Shown: in pieces, positions 1 through 7,201 of the stretch
Position numbering within the stretch: the stretch's first letter is position 1
Layout of the letters: every line of letters begins with the position of its first letter
Assembly (NCBI RefSeq): GCF_000062885.1
Contig: NC_009142.1
Span: 8,111,584-8,175,583, forward strand
Direction: 5' to 3'
Source of the DNA: Saccharopolyspora erythraea NRRL 2338
Lineage (GTDB): Bacteria > Actinomycetota > Actinomycetes > Mycobacteriales > Pseudonocardiaceae
Length of the DNA: 64,000 bases
The notes under the pieces: model-generated
The model's input: the letters and a program-made list of their open reading frames with translations, nothing else
Database searches by the model: none
Told to the model about the DNA's origin: nothing
Translations under genes and position numbers: made by a program

Positions 1-285
1 GTCCACGAGGCCTTCGCCTCCCAGGTGCTGGCGACGCTGAAGGCGTGGGAGGACCCGGACTTCTGCAAGAACCGGCTCGGGCTGGACGCCCCGCTGGGCT
101 CGGTCGACCCGGAGAAGCTGAACGTCAACGGCTCCTCGCTCGCAGCGGGTCACCCGTTCGCCGCCACCGGCGGCCGGATCGTGGCCACGCTGGCGAAGCT
201 GCTCGCCGAGCGCGGCTCCGGCCGCGGCCTGATCTCCATCTGCGCCGCGGGCGGCCAGGGGGTCACCGCGATCGTCGAACGCTGA
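1..285 (+). CDS. Thiolase (acetyl-CoA acyltransferase), C-terminal part
   Basis: The frame is open from the first base, so the gene starts upstream of the window and only the last 94 residues are seen. They begin VHEAFASQ, the thiolase motif carrying the active-site histidine, continue with the NVNGSSLAAGHPFAATGGR segment (second catalytic histidine) and end with the CAAGGQGVTAIVER block around the C-terminal catalytic cysteine. Thiolases cleave or form 3-ketoacyl-CoA in fatty acid degradation or acetoacetyl-CoA metabolism. The NVNGSSLAAGHPFAATG wording resembles FadI/FadA-type degradative thiolases, so beta-oxidation is the likely role. An upstream 3-hydroxyacyl-CoA dehydrogenase partner cannot be checked here. 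Confidence 0.93.
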   Translation, partial: VHEAFASQVLATLKAWEDPDFCKNRLGLDAPLGSVDPEKLNVNGSSLAAGHPFAATGGRIVATLAKLLAERGSGRGLISICAAGGQGVTAIVER

Positions 286-333
286 CCGGCGACCGGCTCG
301 CGGGTGACCGCCACCCGCGAGCCCGGGCCCGCG

Positions 334-948
334 TCAGTCCAGCGCCCAGGTGACGGTGCACGAGGCCGTGACGCTCACCTGCCCCGGCGCGAGGTCGAGC
401 GCCCGCACGCTGTCGGCCGCGCTCCGCGCGCCCGGCGCGGCGGCTCCGCCGAACGCGGGCGCCGCCGGCCCGCGGCGCTCCGCGCCGCCGTCGACCAGGC
501 GCACCAGCGGCCCGAGCGCCCGCCCCAGCGCGTCGGCGTACGCCTCCGCGCGCCCGCGGGCGTCGGCCACGGCCCGCCGCTGCGCCTCGGCCGCCGCGTC
601 GGCCTGGTCACTCAGCTCCCAGCGCGGGCCGTCGAGCCGTTCCGGCTCCGCCTCCAGCAGCGCTCCCGCCAGGCGCTCCAGCTCCTCCCGACCAGCGACG
701 CGCAGGGTGTAGTACTGCCGCGCCTGGCAGCCGATTTGGCGTCCCTCTTCGTAGGTGGGGTGCACGGTGAGATTCCTGCTGCGCACCTCGACCGTCGACA
801 GCAGGTCCTCGATGCCGCTGACGCGGTCGGCGAGCGCGTCGACAGCCGGCCGCCTCTCCTGCGCCGACGCGCTGAAGGAGACGGTGAGCGTTGCGCGGTC
901 GGCGGTGCGCAGCACCTGCCCGTTTCCGTTGGTCACGACTTCGGCCAT
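334..948 (-). CDS. SIMPL domain (DUF541) protein
   Basis: A 204-residue protein starting MAEVVTNGNGQV. An in-frame TTG 16 codons upstream exists but adds a non-conserved leader, so the ATG is preferred. The N-terminal half has the alternating beta pattern of SIMPL proteins (ATLTVSFSASAQERRPAV, then RSRNLTVHPTYEEG). The middle carries the helical AVADARGRAEAYADALGR segment typical of the family, and the last strand is PGQVSVTASCTVTWALD. SIMPL proteins are usually small, often periplasmic, and of poorly defined function. No signal peptide is visible, so a cytoplasmic location is likely. The gene is divergent from an ArsR regulator, with two AT-rich palindromes in the shared upstream region. Confidence 0.8.
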   Translation of the reverse strand: MAEVVTNGNGQVLRTADRATLTVSFSASAQERRPAVDALADRVSGIEDLLSTVEVRSRNLTVHPTYEEGRQIGCQARQYYTLRVAGREELERLAGALLEAEPERLDGPRWELSDQADAAAEAQRRAVADARGRAEAYADALGRALGPLVRLVDGGAERRGPAAPAFGGAAAPGARSAADSVRALDLAPGQVSVTASCTVTWALD

Positions 949-986
949 GCCCGCCACCCAAGCACTCCGGCGGCTCCATGGCGTCG

Positions 987-998
987 TATTGATCAATA
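987..998. promoter_or_regulatory. AT-rich palindrome in divergent promoter region
   Basis: TATTGATCAATA is a perfect 12-bp palindrome in the gap between the SIMPL gene and the ArsR gene, in an unusually AT-rich patch. A dimeric repressor site, probably for the adjacent ArsR protein, is the simplest reading. This is inferred from position only. Confidence 0.4.
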
Positions 999-1084
999 TC
1001 GGATTTATTCAATAGATGGATATAAAGACCTACAACCAGGTCAGCATTGACGAGCCGCCCGCACGGGCCTAGCGTTGAAGCACT

Positions 1085-1098
1085 TCCTTAATTAAGGA
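1085..1098. promoter_or_regulatory. Palindrome overlapping the ArsR ribosome binding site
   Basis: TCCTTAATTAAGGA is a perfect 14-bp palindrome. Its right arm contains most of the Shine-Dalgarno AAGGAG (1094-1099) of the TTG-initiated ArsR gene at 1108. It could be an autoregulatory operator or an RNA hairpin masking the SD. An eight-base all-A/T core is rare in this GC background. Confidence 0.4.
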
Positions 1099-1107
1099 GT
1101 TGGCTAA

Positions 1108-1449
1108 TTGACTGCCGCCGATCCGTTGAGCCTCGTGTTCTCGGCCCTGGCCGACCCGACGCGCCGGGCGATCCTGACCCGGCTCTCCCGGGGCGCGACC
1201 ACCGTCGGAGACCTGGCCACGCCGTTCGCGATCAGCGCCCCTGCCGTCTCGCAGCACCTCAAGGTGCTCGAACGCGCGGGACTCGTGGAGCGAACCGCGC
1301 GGGCGCAATGGCGCACGGTGTCGCTGCGCACAGAACCTCTCGACGAGGTGGCGCAATGGGTCGAGAAGCACCGGCGGGATTGGAACGAGCGCTTCGACCT
1401 GCTCGACGAGCGGCTCCGGCGCACCAAGGAGGACGACCACGATGACTGA
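1108..1449 (+). CDS. ArsR-family transcriptional repressor
   Basis: A 113-residue winged-helix regulator. The start is TTG at 1108, eight bases after the SD AAGGAG. The family signature LVFSALADPTRRAILTRLS is at the N-terminus, and the recognition helix region reads AISAPAVSQHLKVLERAGLV (about residues 45-65). There is no CXC metal motif, so this belongs to the non-metal subgroup that is usually paired with SRPBCC proteins. The stop overlaps the start of the downstream SRPBCC gene by 8 bases, so the two are translationally coupled. The regulator probably represses its own operon through the palindromes just upstream. Confidence 0.9.
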   Translation: MTAADPLSLVFSALADPTRRAILTRLSRGATTVGDLATPFAISAPAVSQHLKVLERAGLVERTARAQWRTVSLRTEPLDEVAQWVEKHRRDWNERFDLLDERLRRTKEDDHDD

Positions 1450-1909
1450 GACGCCCAGCACCACCGCAGCGGAGTTCACGATCACCCGGGAGTTCGACGC
1501 GCCCCGCGAGGCCGTCTGGCGGGCGTGGACCGACCCGGCCGAGATGACCCACTGGTACCACCCGCGGGGGTTCGCCACACCGCCCGAAAGCATCAGCGTC
1601 GACCTGCGCGAGGGCGGGACCTACCGCTACACCATGGTCGACGAGAAGACCGGCGAGCAGTACCCGACGGGCGGGACGTACCTGGAGATCGCCGAGCCCG
1701 AGCGCCTGGTGTTCACCTGGGGAGACCTGGACGAGTCCGCCGAGTCGGCCCCGGTCGTCACCGTGACCCTCCAGGAACGGGGCGAGCGCACGGCGATGAC
1801 GTTCCACCTGCGCGGCATCGCGGGCCACCCGGGCGACGGCTACGTCCACGACGGCTGGGCCGAGGCGCTGGACCTCCTCATCGAGCACCTCACCGGCTCG
1901 CCGAGCTGA
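1442..1909 (+). CDS. SRPBCC (AHSA1-like) domain protein
   Basis: A 155-residue START/Bet v1-fold protein of the AHA1-homology group. It opens with ITREFDAPREAVWRAWTDPAEM, the hallmark of the family, followed by WYHPRGF, the LREGGTYRYTM strand and the HDGWAEALDLLIEHL C-terminal helix that closes the hydrophobic pocket. The ligand is unknown; relatives bind small hydrophobic molecules or serve as stress-related accessory proteins. It forms a two-gene module with the overlapping ArsR gene at 1108. A second ArsR/SRPBCC pair lies at 5.6-6.4 kb on the opposite strand. Confidence 0.88.
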   Translation: MTETPSTTAAEFTITREFDAPREAVWRAWTDPAEMTHWYHPRGFATPPESISVDLREGGTYRYTMVDEKTGEQYPTGGTYLEIAEPERLVFTWGDLDESAESAPVVTVTLQERGERTAMTFHLRGIAGHPGDGYVHDGWAEALDLLIEHLTGSPS

Positions 1910-1927
1910 CCGGATCGCGGAACAGAC

Positions 1928-1990
1928 CCGCTGGCCGAGCCGGTGCGCCCGCTGGTTGAGCCGACGTGTCCGCTGGTCGAGCCAGCGCGC
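1928..1990. repeat. Three 21-bp tandem repeats
   Basis: Three consecutive imperfect 21-bp units start at 1928, 1949 and 1970, each opening CCGCTGG and containing GAGCC at a fixed place (CCGCTGGTYGAGCC as a rough consensus). They lie in the 197-bp gap between the SRPBCC gene and the ATPase gene. A 21-bp period is two helical turns. No start codon or ribosome site supports translation. Confidence 0.75.
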
Positions 1991-2106
1991 TCCACTTGGA
2001 CGGGCGGCCCTCGCCTCTTGAGCAAGGCAACCGGCGGCCGACACGCCGATGGCGGTTTCTCGCGGAGTATCGGTTCAGCCCTATACGGCTGGATACAGTC
2101 CGAGGA

Positions 2107-3297
2107 ATGGACCCGGTGCGCAACCCGTTCGCCCCCGGCGCCGGTCAGCGGCCGCCCGAGCTCGCCGGGCGGGACCGCGAGGTCGACGCCTTCGAGGTCG
2201 TCCTCGAACGGGTCGCGCGCGGCCGTCCCGAGCGGAGCCTGGTGCTCAGCGGCCTGCGCGGAGTCGGCAAGACCGTGCTGCTGGGCGAGCTGAGGTCGAT
2301 GGCGGTCCGGCGCGGCTGGGGCGCGGGCAAGGTGGAGGCCCGCCCGGAGGCGGGCCTGCGCCGGCCGCTGTCGGCGGCGCTGCACCGTGCCATCCGCGAC
2401 CTCGCGGTGCGCCACCGCGCACCAGACCGCGTCGACGAGGTGCTCGGCGTGCTGAAGGCGTTCGCACTCAAGGCGAACCCCGCCGACGCCAAACTGCGCG
2501 ACCGCTGGCAGCCCGGCATCGACGTACCCGCAGCGCAGGGCCGCGCCGACTCCGGTGACGTCGAGATCGACCTCGTCGAGCTGTTCACCGAGGTCGCCGA
2601 GCTGGCCGCCGACGTCGGCACCGGCGTCGCGCTGCTGATCGACGAGATGCAGGACCTGCGGCCGGAGGACGTGTCCGCGCTGTGCGCGGCCTGCCACGAG
2701 CTGTCGCAGTCGGGCGCCCCGCTGGTCGTGGTCGGCGCCGGGCTGCCGCACCTGCCCGCCGTGCTGTCGGCGAGCAAGTCCTACTCCGAGCGGCTCTTCC
2801 GGTACGTGCGGATCGACCGGCTCGCCCGCTCCGACGCCGACCACGCGGTGATCGCGCCCATCGAGCGGGAGGAAGCCGAGATCACTTCCGAAGCGCTCGA
2901 CGCGCTGTTCTCGGTCTCCGGCGGCTACCCGTACTTCGTCCAGGCCTACGGGAAGGCGGCGTGGGACGCGGCGCCGAGGGCACCGATCGGCAGCGACGAC
3001 GTGCGCCTGGCGGCACCGGAGGCCGAGGGGGAGCTGGCTGTCGGCTTCTTCGGCTCGCGCTACGAGCGTGCGACCCCGGCCGAGCGCGAGTACCTGCGCG
3101 CGATGGCCGAGGTCGTCGAGGGCCGCGACGAGGCCGCGGGCACGTCGTCGGTCGCGGAGTTCCTGGAGCGCAGGCCGTCGTCGCTGTCGCCGGCGCGGGA
3201 CAGCCTCATCAAGAAGGGGCTGGTCTACTCGGCCGAGCGGGGCCGGATCGCGTTCACCGTGCCGCATTTCGGCCGCTACCTGCTCACCCAGGACTAG
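2107..3297 (+). CDS. AAA/STAND-type ATPase with winged-helix C-terminus
   Basis: A 396-residue protein. It begins RNPFAPGAGQRPPELAGRDRE, an orienting segment typical of actinobacterial ORC/STAND-like ATPases, and has Walker A GLRGVGKT (about residues 49-56) and Walker B ALLIDEMQDL (about 175-184). The VVGAGLPHLP segment fits sensor 1. The C-terminal third (SVAEFLERRPSSLSPARDSLIKKGLV) looks like a winged helix. The substrate is unknown; relatives are loosely linked to regulation or DNA binding. The ATG follows the SD-like GAGGA directly, while the GTG at 2116 sits nine bases after it and may be the true start. The gene stands alone. Confidence 0.78.
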   Translation: MDPVRNPFAPGAGQRPPELAGRDREVDAFEVVLERVARGRPERSLVLSGLRGVGKTVLLGELRSMAVRRGWGAGKVEARPEAGLRRPLSAALHRAIRDLAVRHRAPDRVDEVLGVLKAFALKANPADAKLRDRWQPGIDVPAAQGRADSGDVEIDLVELFTEVAELAADVGTGVALLIDEMQDLRPEDVSALCAACHELSQSGAPLVVVGAGLPHLPAVLSASKSYSERLFRYVRIDRLARSDADHAVIAPIEREEAEITSEALDALFSVSGGYPYFVQAYGKAAWDAAPRAPIGSDDVRLAAPEAEGELAVGFFGSRYERATPAEREYLRAMAEVVEGRDEAAGTSSVAEFLERRPSSLSPARDSLIKKGLVYSAERGRIAFTVPHFGRYLLTQD

Positions 3298-3646
3298 CCG
3301 GCCTCAGCCGTAGCGGGAGGATTCAGGTAACTCGATCAGTGCAGGTCAGCTCCTCGATCGGGTGGTCTTTCTTGTGACGCGAGTCACATACCGTCATGCG
3401 TGTAACGAGAAGCCGTCGCGCGCCGATACTCCGGATGACCCCGCGATGCTGTCGGACCCCCGACCTGGCAGCACCGCGGGGCCTTCCAATTTCCGGGGTT
3501 CTTCTCCGGTCTCCTCCGGTCTCGTGCGGTCGGTGCCCACATCACCGGGAACCTCGCGACACCCACTACAACCGGCCGATCCCAGGCATATTCCCGCAAA
3601 CCTCGATTCGCATTGGCGAATCGCCTCGGCGTCGAAGGAGGCACTC
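3298..3646. other. Intergenic region with a Crp-like site
   Basis: This 349-bp gap has no credible gene of its own. Frames running through it show no conserved pattern and lack ribosome sites. It holds the Crp-type inverted repeat at 3373-3388 and ends with the strong SD of the small peptide gene at 3647. Confidence 0.6.
3373..3388. promoter_or_regulatory. Crp/GlxR-type operator candidate
   Basis: TGTGACGCGAGTCACA matches TGTGA-N6-TCACA, the consensus recognised by Crp-family regulators including actinobacterial Crp/GlxR. It lies about 260 bp upstream of the small membrane peptide gene and 75 bp after the ATPase gene. Binding is inferred from the match only. Confidence 0.5.
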
Positions 3647-3742
3647 GTGGAAACCGTCATCACGGTCATCAGCGCGCTGGTGCCGACCCTCGCGGCCAGC
3701 GTCTACTACGTGACCGGCCACCGCTCCGACGACCAGGACTGA
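3647..3742 (+). CDS. Small single-span membrane peptide (31 aa)
   Basis: The near-consensus SD AAGGAGG (3635-3641) sits five bases before a GTG that opens a 31-codon frame. The product starts VETVITVISALVPTLAAS, a hydrophobic stretch long enough for one membrane span, and ends in a short polar tail GHRSDDQD. The SD, the exact spacing and the clean amphipathic layout make this much more likely to be a gene than a chance frame. The same frame is open further upstream, but that part is Pro/Ser-rich without family features. Function is unknown; small toxin-like or membrane-complex peptides have this shape. No neighbour suggests a partner. Confidence 0.6.
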   Translation: METVITVISALVPTLAASVYYVTGHRSDDQD

Positions 3743-3832
3743 CAAGCCGGGGTCACCGCGCGGGCGCCGGACTCGCGGCCCGAGCACGGCGTTCTCCGCT
3801 TCGCCCCACCGCTTCCCTGCGATGATCTGATC

Positions 3833-4609
3833 GTGAGTTCTGGGGGAAGTTCGGCCGGGCGGGGCCTGGGCTGGTCGATGCTGGGCACCGGCCTGGCCGG
3901 CGGCATGGTGTGGTCGTTCGCGGTGCAGGCCGCGATGCCGTCGTGGTTCGACCCCGGCGACTCGTGCCCGGAGCCGGAGGGCGCTTCGCTGCGCGTCGTG
4001 AAGACGGAGTTCCCGCCGAGCGCGCAGTGCGTCATCACCTTCGACGACGGCTCGGCGCCGCTCGTCCACGACTACATCTCGCCCGCGAAGACCACGGTGC
4101 TGACGCTGGTCGCCGTCGTCCTCGTGTTGCTGGCCCTGGCCGGGGCCGCGCTGCTGTGCCACCGCCTCCTGCGCCGTGAGGGCCCGGACACGCCGGAGCT
4201 CCCCGTCGGCCGGCGACGGCCGTGGGTGCACGTCGCCGGCGCGGCCCTGCTCGGAGGCATCGCCACGTCGGTTGGCGCGATGTGCGCCGCGGTGTTCACG
4301 ATCCTCGGCGGAATTGCCGGGGGCATCGTGCTGTGCGCGGCGTTCGTCCTGTCGACGATCACCGCCGCAACCGTGCTGGACCGCGGCGCGGGCCCTGGCA
4401 CCGGCGGCGCCTCGGGGCCGCGGCGACGAGGCGCCGCGGTCGGCGGCATCGGCGGGGCAGCGGTGGTGGTCGCCGTGGTCACCGGAATAGCACTGGACGT
4501 CCTGGGCCCCTCGGAAGTGCTGTCGCAGTGGCTACCCCTGGCCGCGACGTTGCCCTTCGGCCTGATCGCGGCCCTTCAATGGCTCCGCCCTGCCAAGCGC
4601 ACCAGGTGA
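3833..4609 (+). CDS. Multi-span membrane protein of unknown function
   Basis: A 258-residue protein with a GTG start and no obvious SD, possibly leaderless. Hydrophobic spans are seen near residues 14-35 (LGTGLAGGMVWSFAVQAAM), 85-108 (TTVLTLVAVVLVLLALAGAA), 132-155, 158-180, 200-222 and 235-252. Between the first two spans is an approximately 50-residue polar loop with two cysteines (C44 region and AQCVITFDDG) that could form an extracytoplasmic disulphide. Short basic segments (RRRPW, PRRRG) fit cytoplasmic loops. The family is not recognised. It is flanked by the 31-residue peptide and by decayed sequence. Confidence 0.7.
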   Translation: MSSGGSSAGRGLGWSMLGTGLAGGMVWSFAVQAAMPSWFDPGDSCPEPEGASLRVVKTEFPPSAQCVITFDDGSAPLVHDYISPAKTTVLTLVAVVLVLLALAGAALLCHRLLRREGPDTPELPVGRRRPWVHVAGAALLGGIATSVGAMCAAVFTILGGIAGGIVLCAAFVLSTITAATVLDRGAGPGTGGASGPRRRGAAVGGIGGAAVVVAVVTGIALDVLGPSEVLSQWLPLAATLPFGLIAALQWLRPAKRTR

Positions 4610-4639
4610 TCCGGCCCATGGCCTGCCGCTCGCCGTGAG

Positions 4640-4960
4640 CCCTCGCTTCACGGCGGCGGCAACAGCACCGATCGCGTCCATCAACCGCGGGTCCGCACCC
4701 ACGCGATCGACACGGCGACGGCGTTGCCTGCGCCGACGTCCAACGGCACCAGCGTCCTGGCCGGTGAACGGCACGGGTGGCCGACGAAGAAGTCCCTCAC
4801 CTCGCCGGACGAGTGCAGAACGCAGTCGAGGTGGTGCTCGGGAGAGCGGCGCCGGGTGACGCGCAGCCGCATCCGCTGCCACGCCTCGCCCGGCCGTCCG
4901 TCGCCACGGCCTGCTTGCCGTCGCTCACCCGGACCGACACGCTCTCGCCGACCGCCGGGC
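4640..4960 (-). pseudogene. Degenerate coding fragments (minus strand)
   Basis: The 443-bp gap 4610-5052 has no intact gene, but two protein-like stretches read on the minus strand in different frames. One (about 4892-4946) reads ESVSVRVSDGKQAVATDG, which resembles the core of YCII/DGPF proteins such as the intact neighbour at 5053. The other (4681-4881) reads EAWQRMRLRV, then VRDFFVGHPCRSPARTLVPL and VAVSIAWVRTRG before a stop, and resembles a small conserved actinobacterial protein. Frame changes and missing ends suggest decayed genes. Family assignment is from memory and tentative. Confidence 0.4.
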
Positions 4961-5052
4961 CCGCTCCGCCCCGTTCCGCCGCGGGGCGGTCAGGCTTCCT
5001 GGCGAGGGACGCCGCCGGTCGTGTCGATCCGCGGGTAGATCACTCGAAGTGT

Positions 5053-5406
5053 TCAGCCGCAGCTACCGTCCTGCATCGGCCGCACCTCGACGGGGAGCGT
5101 GGTCGCCGCGGCCAGCTTGCGACCCCACTCGAGCGCCGCGTCGAAGTCGTCGGCCCGGATGACGGTGAAGCCGCCGATGTGCTCCTTGCCCTCCAGGTAC
5201 GGGCCGTCGGTGGTGATCGCCCCCGCACCTCGGCCGCGTGCCACCACCGCCGTGTCCGGCGGGTGCAGCCCGGCGGCGAAGACCCACGCCCCGGCCTCCC
5301 CCATCTGCTGGTTCACGGCCTCGACGTCGCGCATGATCGGGTCGAGCACTTCCGGTGCGGGCGGTTCGCCGTCGGGCTGGTAGATGCTGAGCAGGTACTG
5401 CTTCAT
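5053..5406 (-). CDS. YCII-family (DGPF) protein
   Basis: A 117-residue protein starting MKQYLLSIYQPDG; the SD GGAGGG lies six bases before the ATG, which excludes a longer upstream reading. It has the YCII/DGPF core: the N-terminal beta strand, PIMRDVEAVNQQMGEAGAWVF, and TTDGPYLEGKEHIGGFTVI, where the DGP-x-x-E-x-K-E pattern is diagnostic. These ferredoxin-like-fold proteins are common in actinobacteria near ECF sigma factors or ArsR/SRPBCC modules. Their reaction is unknown, and an enzymatic role through a conserved His/Asp pair has been proposed for YciI. It lies next to the second ArsR/SRPBCC module. Confidence 0.88.
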   Translation of the reverse strand: MKQYLLSIYQPDGEPPAPEVLDPIMRDVEAVNQQMGEAGAWVFAAGLHPPDTAVVARGRGAGAITTDGPYLEGKEHIGGFTVIRADDFDAALEWGRKLAAATTLPVEVRPMQDGSCG

Positions 5407-5605
5407 CGGTATCCCTCCGATCGGTTCCACTGCACCCACTACACGAACGGGCTCGCCGCGGTTCGACACCGCGCACGCAGGAATCGTCGGAGACGCGGGG
5501 CACTCCCGCCACGCGGGACAGCCGTGCCCGTTAGGCCCCGGGGCGTGCAGGGCCGAGCACCTCGGGACCACGCATCGTGGCCCCGAGGTGACGCCGGAGC
5601 GCAGC

Positions 5606-6100
5606 TCAGGCCTCGCCTTCGGCGAGCAGTGCGTCGATCTGCCCCATGGACTGCCGCATTCCTTCCTCCATGCCCATCTTGACCAGCTGCTCGAGCTGTT
5701 CGGCGCTGGCGAAGGTGCTGACGGTGACCATGCGGGTTCCCGTCCCGGCGGGTTCGAGCGTCACCACGGCGTGCGTGGACTCCATCGTGGTGACGGGTTC
5801 GCCGTTCTCGTCGGCGAAGCCGTCGTCGAACTCCAGGCGGTGCGGCGCGTCGATCGCGGTGATCCGCCACCAGCCGTACGCCTTCTCGCCGTTCGGGCCG
5901 GTCATGAAGTACAGCGAGGAGCCGCCGACGGTGAAGTCGTGGCGCTCGAAGGTCGCGGGCCAGGTGGGCGGCCCCCACCAGCGTTCGAGCCGGCGCGGGT
6001 CCTCCCACACCTGCCAGACGCGTCCGACCGGCGCGTCGAACTCCGCGACGAACGTCAGGGTCAGCGCGTCCACGTCCTTGTGGGTGCTGGTCACGGTCAT
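5606..6100 (-). CDS. SRPBCC (AHSA1-like) domain protein
   Basis: A 164-residue protein starting MTVTSTHKDVDALTLTF. FVAEFDAPVGRVWQVWEDPRRLERWWG is split here by the usual family landmarks: the DAP-V-W pattern, the WWGPP turn, then FTVGGSSLYFMTGPNG and the closing helix EQLEQLVKMGMEEGM. It overlaps the end of the ArsR gene upstream by 4 bases (ATGA type), so the pair is co-translated. Function is probably ligand binding or a small-molecule-linked stress response. It is paralogous in architecture, not closely in sequence, to the protein at 1442. Confidence 0.9.
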   Translation of the reverse strand: MTVTSTHKDVDALTLTFVAEFDAPVGRVWQVWEDPRRLERWWGPPTWPATFERHDFTVGGSSLYFMTGPNGEKAYGWWRITAIDAPHRLEFDDGFADENGEPVTTMESTHAVVTLEPAGTGTRMVTVSTFASAEQLEQLVKMGMEEGMRQSMGQIDALLAEGEA

Positions 6101-6435
6101 TGCTCGGCCCTCGTCTCTCGGTCTTCGGCCAGGAGTTCTTCGATGCCCCGGGCGCGGTGGCGCCAGATCTCCTCGTACTCGTCGAGCAGACGCGCGGTCC
6201 TGTGCAGGACATCGGGGTTGCCGCGGACGAGCTGCTCCCGTCCGCGCCGCTGCTTGATGACGAGCGAGGCCCGCTCGAGCACCGCGACGTGCTTCTGCAC
6301 CGCCGCGAAGCTCATGTCGTACCGGTTCGCCAGCGCGGAGATCGACTGCTCCTGCCGCAGCACCTGCCCGATGATGTCGCGCCGGGTCGCGTCGGCGAGG
6401 CCGTGGAAGATGCGGTCCACCTCGTCCGCGGTCAT
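6097..6435 (-). CDS. ArsR-family transcriptional repressor
   Basis: A 112-residue winged-helix regulator starting MTADEVDRIFHGLADATRR. A GTG five codons upstream (6450) is possible but lies inside the operator palindrome at 6442-6459. The recognition segment is YDMSFAAVQKHVAVLERASLV. There is no metal-binding CXC motif. It overlaps the SRPBCC gene by 4 bases and very probably represses this two-gene unit from the palindrome just upstream of its start. Confidence 0.9.
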   Translation of the reverse strand: MTADEVDRIFHGLADATRRDIIGQVLRQEQSISALANRYDMSFAAVQKHVAVLERASLVIKQRRGREQLVRGNPDVLHRTARLLDEYEEIWRHRARGIEELLAEDRETRAEQ

Positions 6436-6441
6436 CTGATC

Positions 6442-6459
6442 TACAACCACATGGTTGTA
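6442..6459. promoter_or_regulatory. ArsR operator candidate
   Basis: TACAACCA-CA-TGGTTGTA is a perfect inverted repeat with 8-bp arms and a 2-bp spacer, directly before the ATG of the ArsR gene. Its CAACCA/TGGTTG core resembles motifs seen upstream of ArsR genes paired with SRPBCC proteins (recalled, not searched). Its position at the start codon fits autorepression. Confidence 0.6.
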
Positions 6460-6497
6460 CGTTACGGGTCCCTGGTGCTGGGCGCAAGACGAGCCGC

Positions 6498-6953
6498 ATG
6501 CCCTTCTTGGACGGCGACCTGCGGACGTGGATGTCGGTGGCCTTCGGCAGGCTGCTCGGCGTGGCGGTGTGGACTCTGGCGGACGTCGAGCACGCGATCC
6601 GGTCCTCGTGGGGCGCGGACACCTGCGCTCCTGAAGACCGGCCCGACTGGCACCCCGCCAATCCCGCCCGGGGCCAGTGCGGCGTCACGGCATTGGTGCT
6701 CAACGACCTGCTCGGCGGCGACCTAGTGCGCGGCGAGGTGCACCGCGACGGGATGCGAGTCGATTTCCACTGGTGGAACCGGTTCGCCGACGGCATCGAG
6801 ATCGACCTCACCCGGGAGCAGTTCGCTCCGGGCGAGACCGTCGGCCCCGCCACGGTAATCGAACGACCGCCCGCGATCCGCCGCCTCCGCGATGAGTACG
6901 AAACCCTCCGCGTCCGAGTGCTCACATTGCTGGATGCGGCGCGCGCTGAGTGA
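6498..6953 (+). CDS. YunG-like family protein
   Basis: Up to 151 residues. The conserved core starts at TLADVEHAIRSSWGADTC and continues WHPANPARGQCGVTALVLND, then HWWNRFADGIEIDLTREQF, the pattern of the YunG family (a cysteine-containing fold reminiscent of papain-like proteins, with C-x-x-T-A-L and H-W-W-N). The first 23 residues are not conserved in pattern and no SD precedes ATG 6498; GTG 6567 is an alternative start. Function is unknown. It lies alone between the ArsR module and the first copy of a direct repeat. Confidence 0.7.
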   Translation: MPFLDGDLRTWMSVAFGRLLGVAVWTLADVEHAIRSSWGADTCAPEDRPDWHPANPARGQCGVTALVLNDLLGGDLVRGEVHRDGMRVDFHWWNRFADGIEIDLTREQFAPGETVGPATVIERPPAIRRLRDEYETLRVRVLTLLDAARAE

Positions 6954-6981
6954 TCGGCCGCGCGCGGTTCGCTTCCGGGAG

Positions 6982-7190
6982 CGCGGTCCCACGAGACGGC
7001 CGCCACCCCCTCGGAACAGCACCCGAGGCGGTGTTGTCGACTCCGGGCGTGAGTGCTGAGCAGCAGAAGCGCCGTGCCCGTGTCCGCGCCCCCGAACTGG
7101 TCGGGCGCCGGTGGCTGAACACCGGTGGCCGCGAGATGTCCCTCCACGACTTCCGCGGCAAGGTCCTGGTCCTGGACTTCTGGACGTTCT
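6982..7190 (+). repeat. 209-bp direct repeat, left copy
   Basis: This segment matches 7781-7989 without gaps and with about six mismatches by eye (roughly 97% identity). It covers the upstream region and first 47 codons of the thioredoxin/NHL gene. The HIT gene lies between the copies, and the repeat period is 799 bp. Confidence 0.93.
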
Positions 7191-7192
7191 AG
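7049..7192 (+). pseudogene. Truncated duplicate of the thioredoxin/NHL gene start
   Basis: The left repeat copy carries the GTG start and the first 47 codons of the neighbouring gene (VSAEQQKRRARVRAPELVG, ending VLDFWTF). It then runs into TAG exactly where the intact copy has the first cysteine codon of its CCINC motif. The stub lacks the catalytic cysteines and all of the NHL domain. Its upstream region is also duplicated, so it may still be transcribed. Confidence 0.85.
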
Positions 7193-7201
7193 ACCACAGG
7201 A

